Below are positions 1-7,788 of a stretch of DNA of 23,392 nucleotides, one piece after another. Source of the DNA: a virus; IMG/VR virus record IMGVR_UViG_3300044627_003355, positions 1-23,392 of that record, one strand, 5' to 3'. The notes under the pieces were generated by a model. The model was not told the origin of the DNA. It ran no database searches and worked only from the letters and a program-made list of their open reading frames with translations. Each line of letters begins with the position of its first letter. The first letter of the stretch is position 1. Made by a program: the position numbers and the translations under genes.

Positions 1-236
1 ACTACACCTGCAGTGATATAATATCCTAGAGATTTGTATACATATCCTTGTCTAAGAATTCTAGATTGAAATATATCTCTGTATTTTCTTTTAGTTTGTT
101 TAGCTATTTTTCTAAGAGATATTAGTTTAACTACAGTATCTACAAAGATTATAAACATTAAAACAAGAACCATAATTTCAATTGGTGCAAAGAAAGAAGA
201 GACTGCCAAGATTCCTAAAGTTATATTTGTTTTCAT
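1..236 (-). CDS. Holin-like membrane protein, 3' end cut by window edge
   Basis: The reading frame starts with ATG at 236-234 and runs off the left edge after about 78 residues. The start is MKTNITLGILAVSSFFAPIE, followed by a strongly hydrophobic segment (about residues 20-38), then an Asp and a Lys/Arg-rich stretch, then SLGYYITAG, which may begin a second membrane segment. This hydrophobic-FVD-basic layout resembles the phage holin_4/toxin-secretion holin family, which forms holes in the inner membrane at lysis. The start codon overlaps the stop of the spanin-like gene (ATGA), so the two would be translated together as a lysis pair. The family call is by pattern only, and the missing C-terminus cannot be checked. 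Confidence 0.55.
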   Translation of the reverse strand, partial: MKTNITLGILAVSSFFAPIEIMVLVLMFIIFVDTVVKLISLRKIAKQTKRKYRDIFQSRILRQGYVYKSLGYYITAGV

Positions 237-721
237 ATTGTAGGTATTTGAGCTTTAATCAGACGGTATATAATATATAATATAATAATTATTAACCATA
301 TACCACCCAACCATGCTAGGAAGTTGACCCAACCTGGGATGTATTTTATCTTTTGTGGCTTTTGAGTTTTTGTTACTAATCTAGTTTTATAAATAGTATT
401 ACCTCTTACAGTTCTGTAGATAGTATCTACGCGGGCAATTACTTTATATTTATTATCTCTAACTCTTGATTGTAACTTAATAATAGTTCCATCTTTCTCT
501 GCTAGTCTAGAGGCATATACATTACCTAATGAATCACAGAATAATGTATCTTCTATATATACAGTTTCTCCCGGGATATTAATAGTAGTATCTCTAATTT
601 GTGTTATAGTAACTATACTATCTTTCTGAGTACAAAGCGGGCAGTATTTTTCAAGTCTTCTTTCTAATGAACAAGAACTGATAAACATTAACAGTAAAGA
701 AACTATAAATAAATTTTTCAT
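233..721 (-). CDS. Unimolecular spanin-like lipoprotein
   Basis: 162 residues. The N-terminus is a lipoprotein signal, MKNLFIVSLLLMFISSC, with the lipid-attachment Cys at 17. The middle is polar and charged with predicted beta/coil character (about 25-125). A single hydrophobic helix, about 133-153, lies near the C-terminus. An outer-membrane lipid anchor at one end and an inner-membrane helix at the other is the defining plan of u-spanins (phage T1 gp11 type), which join the two membranes and complete lysis of Gram-negative cells. The gene starts one base inside the stop of the upstream structural gene (TAATG), and its stop overlaps the start of the holin-like gene (ATGA), giving a compact lysis cassette. 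The architecture is clear; sequence homology to a named spanin family was not tested. Confidence 0.65.
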   Translation of the reverse strand: MKNLFIVSLLLMFISSCSLERRLEKYCPLCTQKDSIVTITQIRDTTINIPGETVYIEDTLFCDSLGNVYASRLAEKDGTIIKLQSRVRDNKYKVIARVDTIYRTVRGNTIYKTRLVTKTQKPQKIKYIPGWVNFLAWLGGIWLIIIILYIIYRLIKAQIPTI

Positions 722-1188
722 TATGCGCCAAATGTTCTTATGTCATACTTAATTACAAATCTCAATGTGCCATTTCCAAGAGTAGGATTAACATCCCCCC
801 ATGTTCTTAATACAATAGGTTTATTTATCCATGTACCATTAAATTGATAGTTAACAGAATTAGCTGTATCAAGAGCACCCTCAAAATGTGTAAAGTGCAT
901 TGCTTTATTTCCAGCAGTTGTCATAAATCCTTTTTGCATAAACATGTTTCCTGTAGCACTTGGATTAATAAAGATATATGGATTGGCACCTGTACCAATA
1001 GTATAAGGTGTTCCATTATCTGTAAACTCCATGGCAACTGAATAAATAGCATAATATTGATTTGCTCCTGGTGCAGGTAAAATTACTGCAGGACTTGATC
1101 CAGTACTTAAAATTTGAGCAGCAGATAAATTTACAACAGTTTCTGTTACACTGCTCCCACCACCACTTAATTGTATTAACGTACTCAT
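721..1188 (-). CDS. Putative virion surface or tail protein
   Basis: 155 residues, rich in Gly, Ser, Thr and Asn with alternating hydrophobic residues, as in beta-structured virion proteins. It starts MSTLIQLSGGGSSVTETVVN, has no membrane segment and ends with a beta-like tract, TLRFVIKYDIRTFGA. It is the last structural gene before the lysis pair, sharing one base with the spanin start, and lies 26 bases downstream of the 416-residue structural gene. I recognise no named family. A role in the tail fibre or baseplate is inferred from composition and neighbours. Confidence 0.6.
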   Translation of the reverse strand: MSTLIQLSGGGSSVTETVVNLSAAQILSTGSSPAVILPAPGANQYYAIYSVAMEFTDNGTPYTIGTGANPYIFINPSATGNMFMQKGFMTTAGNKAMHFTHFEGALDTANSVNYQFNGTWINKPIVLRTWGDVNPTLGNGTLRFVIKYDIRTFGA

Positions 1189-1214
1189 TTGAATTAATAT
1201 ATTTTATTTATAGT

Positions 1215-2465
1215 TTATCTACTTATTTCTTCCCAATCTACAGAAACATATCCACCTAAAGTTCCTCCTATAGTATCAATAGCCATTTCAACTACTAATT
1301 CAAAAGGAGTTCCTGTAAAAGTATTTCTTTCAAGTTGAGTTGCAAATAAAGCTTCTTTTAATATGTTAATACTTGGAGAACCTTGGTTAGAAGAGTTTAC
1401 ATACCCCTGTGCTAACACCCTACCTCCAGCAGCAGATGTACCTGTTAAGTTATATGCAACAGCAGAATCAACCCCAACAGGAGTCCATAAACCACCAGTT
1501 ATAGTTGCAGATTGAACAACTCTCCAAGCATAGTTTTTACCATTACCTAAACCTAATATAGACGCAGCAGTAAGTATTACAATTGCATCTAGTTTAGTTG
1601 GCACAAGTCTTAACCCTACAATAGGATAATAAGTTCCTGCTGCAGCAAATGTTCTTGGAGTAAGTATTGGTGTACCAACAGCTTGTTGTGCCCCTCTTAA
1701 CTCATATCCTCCCTCTGATATTACAGAAGAACAAACTTGTTTTAATGTGGTTGCTGTTGCAGTTGATGCATTAAGTATCTCGTATCTTAATGGTAATGAA
1801 GCTGTAGTAATATAAGTAGAAGTAATTAAGTTAGCATGATTAAATCTATGACAAACTATAAAGTTTCCATCTATTATAAACCCTATTCTTACTGTGCCTT
1901 CACCTAACCACTCAATATCCATAAATAGAATCTGAGCTTTACTAATATCTAAAGTTATTCCTGATGGTCCATTACCATCCATTGTATCAGCATTCCAAGA
2001 AGCTTGATCTACAACAGTTTCAGTTACAACACCTGTAACCAAACTTCTTTCTACAAAACTTAAAGTGTTGTCTCTTAATTGAATATATATACCATTTTCT
2101 GTTCCAAAATAACCCACTCTTTGTCTTAGGTTAGTTTGAGCTGGAGCCATCACAAAGGTATTCATAACCAACAAAGACTTACCTGGTTGATAAGAAAATA
2201 CCTTTGCTGTTTCTCTTAGTACTTCAGATCCAGCTGTGCCAGTTACATTTAGATTTACTAATCCTTCATTTGGACTAAATACTGCAGTACCTCCACTTGT
2301 TGTAGAAGTATTCCATAAACCATTATCTCTATATCTATGAGATGAATCAAATAATGTTAATGGTTGTGCTGTTCTAATTCTACCAAATGCATCTGTGAGC
2401 ATTGGGTATTGGGTAAGAATATCATTAGAACCTGAACCCCCAGCTATGGAAACTATAGTACCCAT
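1215..2465 (-). CDS. Conserved phage structural protein (DAFGR-type)
   Basis: 416 residues. The region from about residue 22 contains MLTDAFGRIRTAQPLTLFDS, followed by the stretches GLWNTSTTSGGTAVF, KVFSYQPGKSLL and RQRVGYFG, then ISKAQILFMDIEWLGEGTVR and SSVISEGGYELRG. These match, from memory, a widespread virion protein of marine and Bacteroidota tailed phages that has no assigned enzymatic activity. About 250 residues form the conserved core; the C-terminal ~150 residues are variable and beta-rich. The gene follows the 112-residue tail gene with a 3-base gap, so both are in one leftward operon. The exact place in the virion (capsid decoration or tail appendage) cannot be decided here. Confidence 0.75.
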   Translation of the reverse strand: MGTIVSIAGGSGSNDILTQYPMLTDAFGRIRTAQPLTLFDSSHRYRDNGLWNTSTTSGGTAVFSPNEGLVNLNVTGTAGSEVLRETAKVFSYQPGKSLLVMNTFVMAPAQTNLRQRVGYFGTENGIYIQLRDNTLSFVERSLVTGVVTETVVDQASWNADTMDGNGPSGITLDISKAQILFMDIEWLGEGTVRIGFIIDGNFIVCHRFNHANLITSTYITTASLPLRYEILNASTATATTLKQVCSSVISEGGYELRGAQQAVGTPILTPRTFAAAGTYYPIVGLRLVPTKLDAIVILTAASILGLGNGKNYAWRVVQSATITGGLWTPVGVDSAVAYNLTGTSAAGGRVLAQGYVNSSNQGSPSINILKEALFATQLERNTFTGTPFELVVEMAIDTIGGTLGGYVSVDWEEISR

Positions 2466-2468
2466 AGT

Positions 2469-2807
2469 TTATGATATCCAAGTAATTAAAAATGTAGTAC
2501 CTGTTGCATCATAAGTAATACCACTTAGAGAGTTATTCTTATCAGGAGCAAAATTTACAGTTGTTCCTGCAGGTAATGTAACACCATTAACTGTTCCAGA
2601 AGCAGCTCCAACATTGGCTATTGAAAAACCATATGTTACTGATATAGCTCCAGCACCAATATCAGAAAGAATTACAGGTGTTCTTGTTGCTACTACACTA
2701 CTTCCTACTAAAAAATCATAAATTTTTTGTAGACCTTCAAGTACTTTCAATTGCCAAGGAAAATTATTTCCCTTGTTTCCGTAGTCTTTTAAATTTCCTA
2801 TTGACAT
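2469..2807 (-). CDS. Small conserved phage structural protein (SIGNLKDYGNKG type)
   Basis: 112 residues. The N-terminus, MSIGNLKDYGNKGNNFPWQL, is followed by a short helix (KVLEGLQKIYDFL) and then a Gly/Thr-rich beta domain. I recall this N-terminus from several unrelated phages at the head of variable small proteins, where it probably acts as an attachment or assembly signal; no enzymatic function is known to me. It lies between a MDILNFISWI-type gene and the 416-residue structural gene. The position suggests a fibre or baseplate accessory protein. Confidence 0.65.
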   Translation of the reverse strand: MSIGNLKDYGNKGNNFPWQLKVLEGLQKIYDFLVGSSVVATRTPVILSDIGAGAISVTYGFSIANVGAASGTVNGVTLPAGTTVNFAPDKNNSLSGITYDATGTTFLITWIS

Positions 2808-2824
2808 AATTAGTATTTTATATG

Positions 2825-3307
2825 TTATTGAGGATTAATGATTAAGAAATGAATGTTTAATGGTTGATCCAATGGGCCAGAAGTATCTGGATTTCTAATA
2901 ATAATCCTTGCAGAATTACCCAGTGCATTAATTTCTGAAGATACTACTGGAGTACCTGACCCAACAGCTGGATAATTAACACTTAAAAGCAAAATTGAAT
3001 TTGCTTGTATATTTGTATTATTTAATATAAATACATCCGGTGTACCTGGTGCAGTACCTGCATTTACTGTATTAATAACTCCGGCATGTGTATTCAAAGT
3101 AACAGCTGTTGTAATAGAAGTTAACTGAGTTACAGTACCTGTATTATACAAAGATTGTAACGGTGCTGCATTTACTGCTAATGGTAACCAAGCATCATCT
3201 CTAGTTACATCTCTAGACCCAATTGCTAAAAGATTAGGTACATCTGTTGGTAAAGTGGTTCTATAATTACCCGCTTTAATCCATGATATAAAATTTAAAA
3301 TATCCAT
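2825..3307 (-). CDS. Tail protein with MDILNFISWI N-terminal module
   Basis: 160 residues. It begins MDILNFISWIKAGNYRTTLP and has an RDVTRDDAWLPL segment at about residues 32-44. The same layout, a helical MDILNFISWI start followed some 25-30 residues later by a basic/RDD segment, occurs in the proteins at 3337-4329 and 5277-5621. The shared module probably docks different surface domains to one place on the virion. The rest is a beta-rich Thr/Val/Asn domain with no motif I recognise. The gap to the downstream 112-residue gene is 17 bases. Confidence 0.65.
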   Translation of the reverse strand: MDILNFISWIKAGNYRTTLPTDVPNLLAIGSRDVTRDDAWLPLAVNAAPLQSLYNTGTVTQLTSITTAVTLNTHAGVINTVNAGTAPGTPDVFILNNTNIQANSILLLSVNYPAVGSGTPVVSSEINALGNSARIIIRNPDTSGPLDQPLNIHFLIINPQ

Positions 3308-3336
3308 TTTACTTTGTTTTATATATAATTATTAAT

Positions 3337-4329
3337 TTAAATTCTTGCTACTGAAAGAAATCTAGCTCCAATAGAAGATGTTCCTCCAACGGATTCTACA
3401 GTAACTACAATGTATGTGTTAAGTGACCAGTTTATAGTTCCAAATGACAAAGCATTTTCAAAAATTCCAGAATTGTATGTTGCTCCAGCATTACTTCCAA
3501 TACCTGAATCAGAGAATGCTTCATTTGGATCTGTACCATTATTTAAAAACTGGCAAAGATTATTAGTAAACCAAATATCTCTTTCAATTTTTACAACTCT
3601 TTGATTTACACCTGATGTTGCAGTACTTGTATTTGCAATAAGAGTTGCGCCAGTAGCATTAAAAACAGTTCCTTGAAAAGGGGCTGTATTAGTTATATAA
3701 ACTTTTGTGTTTAAAGTTGTTGCTGCTGCTACTTTTTGTAATGCAGTTTTTATGCAAAAAATAGGCCAAGAACTATTATTATACGTGTTACCAGGTATTG
3801 TACTAAATGTAACTACTATATCAGATCCTGGTGCTACAGAAACTAATCCTGAAGGTACAATACTAAAACTTGGTGTAGCAGTTCCAGATGGACCTACTGG
3901 ACCTTGAATACCTTGAGGACCTTGAGGACCAGTTGCACCTTGAGAAGCTAACAATGCCCAGTTAACTGTATCTGTAGCAGGATCTGTAGGAGAAGGCCCT
4001 ACTGGATTAATACAAAAATAGGATGCCCCACCAAAACCTACTGCATCATTAGCTACATAAGTACCTGCTGCTGACCATGCACCTTGCCAATTAAGACCTG
4101 CTGGTCCTACTGGTCCTGGTACACCTTGTGGGCCTATTGGGCCTTGTGCGCCAGCAGGTATGTTTGCTGCAACTTGTGTTGTAAAATTTTGTACTGTAAT
4201 AGCACCTGTTAAATATTCATCATCTCTTCTATCATCTTGAAGAGCCACAGGTAGTAATGTTTTATTAGGGTCAACAGAATTTACAATTCTACGACCTCTA
4301 ATCCAAGAAATAAAATTTAAAATATCCAT
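3337..4329 (-). CDS. Tail fibre with collagen-like repeats and carbohydrate-binding-like domain
   Basis: 330 residues. Residues 1-50 are the MDILNFISWI module, including DDRRDDEYLTGAITV. Next come Gly-X-Y repeats (around 62-78, PQGVPGPVGPAG), then a segment with the spacing of small CBM5/12-like folds (AWSAAGTYVANDAVGFGG, then SYFCIN and VNWALLAS). A second Gly-X-Y run follows (around 131-147, GPQGPQGIQGPVGPSG), then a beta-rich C-terminal domain of about 180 residues. Collagen-like repeats make trimeric stalks in phage fibres, so a trimeric, sugar-binding host-recognition fibre is a reasonable inference. The CBM assignment rests on spaced aromatic residues and is less certain than the collagen repeats, which are plain in the sequence. 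Confidence 0.75.
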   Translation of the reverse strand: MDILNFISWIRGRRIVNSVDPNKTLLPVALQDDRRDDEYLTGAITVQNFTTQVAANIPAGAQGPIGPQGVPGPVGPAGLNWQGAWSAAGTYVANDAVGFGGASYFCINPVGPSPTDPATDTVNWALLASQGATGPQGPQGIQGPVGPSGTATPSFSIVPSGLVSVAPGSDIVVTFSTIPGNTYNNSSWPIFCIKTALQKVAAATTLNTKVYITNTAPFQGTVFNATGATLIANTSTATSGVNQRVVKIERDIWFTNNLCQFLNNGTDPNEAFSDSGIGSNAGATYNSGIFENALSFGTINWSLNTYIVVTVESVGGTSSIGARFLSVARI

Positions 4330-4338
4330 TATTATTTA

Positions 4339-5280
4339 TTATTTATTTTTTAATGTTTCTAGTTCTTCTTTCAAAGATTTAACTTCTGAACTTAAATCTT
4401 GAATAGCTTTAACTAATACAGGTAATAATTTACCGTAAGATGCTTCTAGTTTTTCAGGGTTTTCTTCATAAACTAAACCAAGGTAATTTGCATTTGCTTC
4501 TTCTTGTGATGCTTTTAAATCCTGAGCAATAAACCCAAAATCTTCTATATCATGCTTACCTTCCTCATTTCTATCATCCCATGTAAACTTAACTGGTTTT
4601 AGTTTTTCTACAAACTCTAATCCTACTGGTAGTTCTTCTATTTCTTTTTTGTCTCTTGCATCTGAAAGAGATGTAATTGTAGTAACAGCACAACGTAAAA
4701 CATTATGAGAGGCATTACCTAAAGTAATAGAATTGTTTGTTGTTGCTGTAGCAGTTTGTGTATCATCACCTAATAAAACATTGTTACTTCCTGTAGTTAA
4801 AGTCGCTCCAGAAGAAGTTCCAACAATAACATTGTAACTACCTGTAGTTATAAAACCAGCTGAATTCCCAATACAAACATTTTCTGTTCCATTGTTTTGA
4901 TATAATGCTTGTTGTCCTATTGCAACATTGTTACTTCCTGTAGTAATAGTATATAATGCAGCTTCTCCAAGTGCGCTATTTGAAGAACCAGTTGTATTAT
5001 TAAATAAAGCATCCTTGCCTAAACTAGTATTATTACTCCCAGTTGAGTTATTTCTTAATGCATTTGAACCTATTGCTGTATTTGAATTTCCAGTATTTAC
5101 TGGCATTGCTCTACTACCAACAATGGTAACATTATTACCAGTTGATGTATTTGGTGTAAATGCGGTTCCTCCATAAAGAATGAATCTATTATTAGCATTT
5201 ATTTCTTTTATTACTACTCCATTGACATTTACATCACTTCCTGACTGCGGAATTATATCATCTACATTTATTTGACTCAT
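4339..5280 (-). CDS. Tail fibre with YadA-like head repeats and peptidase S74 chaperone domain
   Basis: 313 residues from ATG at 5280-5278, which overlaps the stop of the upstream gene (ATGA). A longer in-frame reading from 5334 would add 18 residues out of keeping with the neighbours and was not used. Residues ~40-190 are degenerate repeats of the type TGSNNTSLGKDALFNN and SGSNNVAIG, as in trimeric left-handed beta-roll heads. Residues ~205-285 hold SLSDARDKKEIEELPVGLEF, VKFTWDD and FGFIAQDLK, typical of the S74 intramolecular chaperone, which folds the trimer and then cuts itself off before the Ser of SDARDKK. The last ~20 residues form a charged coiled coil. This is a receptor-binding fibre candidate with self-processing. 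Confidence 0.85.
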   Translation of the reverse strand: MSQINVDDIIPQSGSDVNVNGVVIKEINANNRFILYGGTAFTPNTSTGNNVTIVGSRAMPVNTGNSNTAIGSNALRNNSTGSNNTSLGKDALFNNTTGSSNSALGEAALYTITTGSNNVAIGQQALYQNNGTENVCIGNSAGFITTGSYNVIVGTSSGATLTTGSNNVLLGDDTQTATATTNNSITLGNASHNVLRCAVTTITSLSDARDKKEIEELPVGLEFVEKLKPVKFTWDDRNEEGKHDIEDFGFIAQDLKASQEEANANYLGLVYEENPEKLEASYGKLLPVLVKAIQDLSSEVKSLKEELETLKNK

Positions 5281-5621
5281 GGTATTATTGTTAAAGTTGT
5301 TCCTACTGGAATGGTTAAAGTTTTCCCTACGCACATTGCTAGGGGTGTTTTATAAGTTAAATTAGCATTATTTGGTAATGTAATATTTTCATTAATACAA
5401 CCTACTACTGTAAAACCATTTGCCCAAATAGATGAGGTAACAGCTGGACCTGGAGGTGTAGGAATTTGTGAGATAAAATCTTGAACAGTCATAGTAACTG
5501 GTACATAATCATCATCTCTTCTATTAGTTTTTACACCAAGAGGAATAAGTGTTTTTTGTGGATCTACAGTAGAGACAAGTCTACTACCCTTAATCCAACT
5601 AATAAAATTTAAGATATCCAT
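5277..5621 (-). CDS. Short tail protein, MDILNFISWI module plus small beta domain
   Basis: 114 residues. The N-terminal half is the shared module, MDILNFISWIKGSRLVSTVD, followed by a TNRRDDDYVPVTMTVQDF segment very like that of the 330-residue fibre. The remaining ~60 residues form a small domain ending in a Thr-rich beta repeat (GKTLTIPVGTTLTI). Its stop codon overlaps the start of the S74 fibre gene (ATGA), so the two products would be made in step. A small adaptor that attaches the S74 fibre to the virion is a reasonable inference from module plus coupling. Confidence 0.65.
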   Translation of the reverse strand: MDILNFISWIKGSRLVSTVDPQKTLIPLGVKTNRRDDDYVPVTMTVQDFISQIPTPPGPAVTSSIWANGFTVVGCINENITLPNNANLTYKTPLAMCVGKTLTIPVGTTLTIIP

Positions 5622-5681
5622 TTCTAAATAATTACATACTATATCTATAATATAATGAAAATTATTTAGATAACAAACTAA

Positions 5682-5816
5682 TTAAGATATTATATCTCCA
5701 ATTTCTAATGTGTCAGAAATGATGTAGGTTGTTTCAGATAACATGTGCATATTATCCTGCTCAATTGCAATTATATTCTCTACAATATTATCTACTATTA
5801 TTGCTACGCGTATCAT
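5682..5816 (-). CDS. Small protein next to tail genes, 44 aa
   Basis: ATG at 5816-5814 shares one base with the stop of the upstream glycine-rich fibre gene (TAATG), and TAA lies at 5684-5682. The product begins MIRVAIIVDNIVENIIAIEQ and ends LEIGDIIS. The pattern of hydrophobic strand, Asn-Ile-Val-Glu-Asn-Ile-Ile recalls the first strands of small tail-fibre accessory or chaperone proteins. Its position directly behind a fibre gene is typical for such proteins, but the sequence is too short for a safe call. About 60 bases of AT-rich DNA with no visible feature separate it from the next gene. Confidence 0.5.
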   Translation of the reverse strand: MIRVAIIVDNIVENIIAIEQDNMHMLSETTYIISDTLEIGDIIS

Positions 5817-7216
5817 TAGAAATATGTTATAATTATACAGTATCCATTACCACCTGTACCACCAGCTCCAGATGCTGCACTATTTGTAGATGCTCCACCA
5901 CCCCCACCTCCAGCACATATACCACCATTACCACCTCTTCCCCCAGCTATTGTTCCTGCTGCATCTCCTGATGCTCCACCTGCTCCCCCAGATGATAATA
6001 CAGCAAAGTTTGCATCTGTTAATGAAAATGTACCATTTGCACCAACAGCACCTGCTGCTACTCCACCAGATGTGGTATAAAACAATGTAGCTAAATCCAT
6101 TTTTCTATTTTGAATAGAAGAACCTGAGTATCTATTATTTGCTGTATCTATTCCACCACCATATACACCACATGTAATTGGTCTAACATTGAACACGTTA
6201 TTAGTAGTAAAACTACTTGCACTGAATGATCCTGTACCATATGCATTAACACCATATACTCCATAGATAAGCTGTGCTGCTGATTGACCACTACTATTTG
6301 CAACGTTAGTTCCACCAAAACCACTTCCCCCACCTGGAGCTATTATTTTAGCAGTTGCTGCATTTCCAGTTCCACCTATGTATGAAGTTCCACCAACACT
6401 ACCTGCTAAACCATTTGTATTATCTACAGTAACAACACTGGCACCATTGCCTCCAATACCAATCCAAATATTTTCTGTAGCTGATAATACTGAAGCATCC
6501 ATTTTATTAATTACAACAGAACCAGTAGCTGCGCCACCACCTCCATATCTTCCTGTTGTTGGTGCACCTCTTCTACCAGCACCTCCTCCACCGCCTGCAC
6601 CAAATAAAAATACCTCTACTAGTTTTGCATTTGCAGGTTTAGTCCATACTCCACTTGATGTAAATGTTTGTATATTGACTGGTGTTCCACCACTACTTGC
6701 ATAATTAGGAATATTTAATGTAGATCCTACTAATGTTGCTGCTCCACTTGTTCCTGTTGTAGTTAAACTTAATATTGGTTGATAGGTACTAGCTGCTGTA
6801 GCAGAAGTAAGGTAAGGTGTTAATGCAGAAGAATTAATATATCCTGCTGGATTTGTTGCATCATAAGGAGTAAAACCCAAAGCACTAGTAACCATAGATC
6901 CTGTTATACCTGAGATATATCCATTAGGATTTGTAAGTGGATAATACGTACTTGCTGCTGCTGCTACAGTTAAATAACCTGACAGAGCTGCAGTTGTAAT
7001 ATACCCTGCTGGATTTAAACTTAGTGGATAATACTGTAAGTCATAAGTAGGTAAACCATTACTCCATACTACTCCTGGGTTAGGATAAAATCCAGAAAGA
7101 TCTCCACCAGCAGCTCCTGTTGGAGGACCACCACCAATAGTCTTTGGCTTACCATCTGGACCATTTACTTGTAATCCACCACCAAATATATTTCCATTAT
7201 TATCAACTACTTGCAT
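5816..7216 (-). CDS. Glycine-rich tail fibre / receptor-binding protein
   Basis: 466 residues. The first ~50 residues include IFGGGLQVNGPDGKPKTIGG and DLSGFYPNPGV. Then come repeats built on NPAGYI/NPNGYI and AASTYYPL/AASTYQPI (about 65-155), a form common in phage fibre shafts, including a LGFTPYDATNPAGYI unit. From about 185 (VNIQTFTSSGVWTKPANAKL) to the end the chain is very rich in Gly, with runs such as GAGGGGGAGRRG and GGGGGGASTNSA and an end of GNGYCIIITYF. Polyglycine-helix domains of this sort form the host-binding tip in some phage adhesins. The gene overlaps the upstream 103-residue gene by 14 bases. Confidence 0.7.
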   Translation of the reverse strand: MQVVDNNGNIFGGGLQVNGPDGKPKTIGGGPPTGAAGGDLSGFYPNPGVVWSNGLPTYDLQYYPLSLNPAGYITTAALSGYLTVAAAASTYYPLTNPNGYISGITGSMVTSALGFTPYDATNPAGYINSSALTPYLTSATAASTYQPILSLTTTGTSGAATLVGSTLNIPNYASSGGTPVNIQTFTSSGVWTKPANAKLVEVFLFGAGGGGGAGRRGAPTTGRYGGGGAATGSVVINKMDASVLSATENIWIGIGGNGASVVTVDNTNGLAGSVGGTSYIGGTGNAATAKIIAPGGGSGFGGTNVANSSGQSAAQLIYGVYGVNAYGTGSFSASSFTTNNVFNVRPITCGVYGGGIDTANNRYSGSSIQNRKMDLATLFYTTSGGVAAGAVGANGTFSLTDANFAVLSSGGAGGASGDAAGTIAGGRGGNGGICAGGGGGGASTNSAASGAGGTGGNGYCIIITYF

Positions 7217-7514
7217 AATCTATACCATATACATAATAAGTTGTTCCTGGGATATTAGAGTATACAACTAATTCATCCCCTTCTTTTAGAGCATATATTA
7301 AATCATCAGTTACTGTATCACCAGCTCCTAGTGTTAATTCATACAATGTTTCACTAGTAGCAGATATTGCATCATATCTTTCTAGTGTAAGCACATATGG
7401 TAGAGGATTATAAAATCTTAAGTTTGTAATTTTAGTTAATATAACACCATTACTACCTATATAGAGTATAGTGCCTGCTACATTAACTTCTCCTTGCTTA
7501 ACAATTTCTGCCAT
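7203..7514 (-). CDS. Hypothetical protein, first gene of the tail-fibre operon
   Basis: 103 residues, starting MAEIVKQGEVNVAGTILYIG and containing alternating beta-type stretches (NPLPYVLTLERYDA and GDELVVYSNIPGTTYYVYG). There is no signal peptide or membrane segment. It is the first gene after the terminator at 7527-7555 and overlaps the glycine-rich fibre gene by 14 bases. The composition fits a small beta-sandwich virion protein, for instance a fibre connector, but I recognise no family. Confidence 0.6.
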   Translation of the reverse strand: MAEIVKQGEVNVAGTILYIGSNGVILTKITNLRFYNPLPYVLTLERYDAISATSETLYELTLGAGDTVTDDLIYALKEGDELVVYSNIPGTTYYVYGIDYASS

Positions 7515-7529
7515 ACACTAATATACAAA
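7515..7529 (-). promoter_or_regulatory. Leader motif TTTGTATATTAGT, copy 1
   Basis: On the minus strand TTTGTATATTAGTGT sits directly against the ATG of the gene ending at 7514. An almost identical 15-mer, TTTGTATATTAGTAT, sits in the same place before the metalloprotease gene (10486-10500). It may be a translation-start element of a phage whose genes lack Shine-Dalgarno sequences, or part of a promoter. The function is not known. Confidence 0.4.
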
Positions 7530-7555
7530 AAAATCCCCAGCTTTGCAACTGGGGA
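7527..7555 (-). terminator. Rho-independent terminator between accessory and tail operons
   Basis: Read on the minus strand, TCCCCAG, an 8-base loop and CTGGGGA form a perfect 7-bp GC-rich stem followed by seven T residues. It lies between the membrane-protein gene at 7597-7788 and the first tail-operon gene. It should stop or reduce transcription from the accessory cluster and so allow separate control of the tail genes. Confidence 0.85.
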
Positions 7556-7596
7556 CGAGCCTGTTTGTATTAACCTTGGAAACAGAGAGATACAGG

Positions 7597-7788
7597 CTAT
7601 AGTAGTAGGCCGATTGCTAGAGAAAGGCTTAACATCAATAGAATACAAATATTTGCAAGTTTAAAATCATCTTCATTAATTACATACTGCTGTGAGATCT
7701 TATCATACACAGGTTTGTATAGTATATGTGCTATTGCCCATAACATGGCAATAACAGCAAACATGATTATAACTGCAGCTATTCTCAT
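7597..7788 (-). CDS. Small membrane protein with two transmembrane helices
   Basis: 63 residues. Hydrophobic helices lie at about 3-22 (AAVIIMFAVIAMLWAIAHIL) and 46-62 (ANICILLMLSLSLAIGLL), joined by a polar loop with KPVYDKISQQYVINEDD. The start shares one base with the stop of the upstream 84-residue gene (TAATG), and the terminator at 7527-7555 follows. Two short helices with a charged loop would fit a class II holin or a superinfection-exclusion type protein, but nothing in the sequence decides between them. Confidence 0.6.
   Translation of the reverse strand: MRIAAVIIMFAVIAMLWAIAHILYKPVYDKISQQYVINEDDFKLANICILLMLSLSLAIGLLL

Noticed and set aside
3895-4140. Repeats in the fibre gene as a possible CRISPR or tandem DNA repeat
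   Set aside because: They encode Gly-X-Y collagen-like repeats in frame; there are no equal spacers. No CRISPR array was seen anywhere in the window.
5281-5334. 18-residue N-terminal extension of the S74 fibre
   Set aside because: The sequence is Asn-rich and would overlap the upstream gene by far more than the common ATGA overlap at 5277-5280.
6378-6704. Pro-rich 108-residue plus-strand frame
   Set aside because: It is the antisense shadow of the glycine-rich fibre gene (Gly codons read backward give Pro); other plus-strand frames in 1-7514 are likewise shadows.
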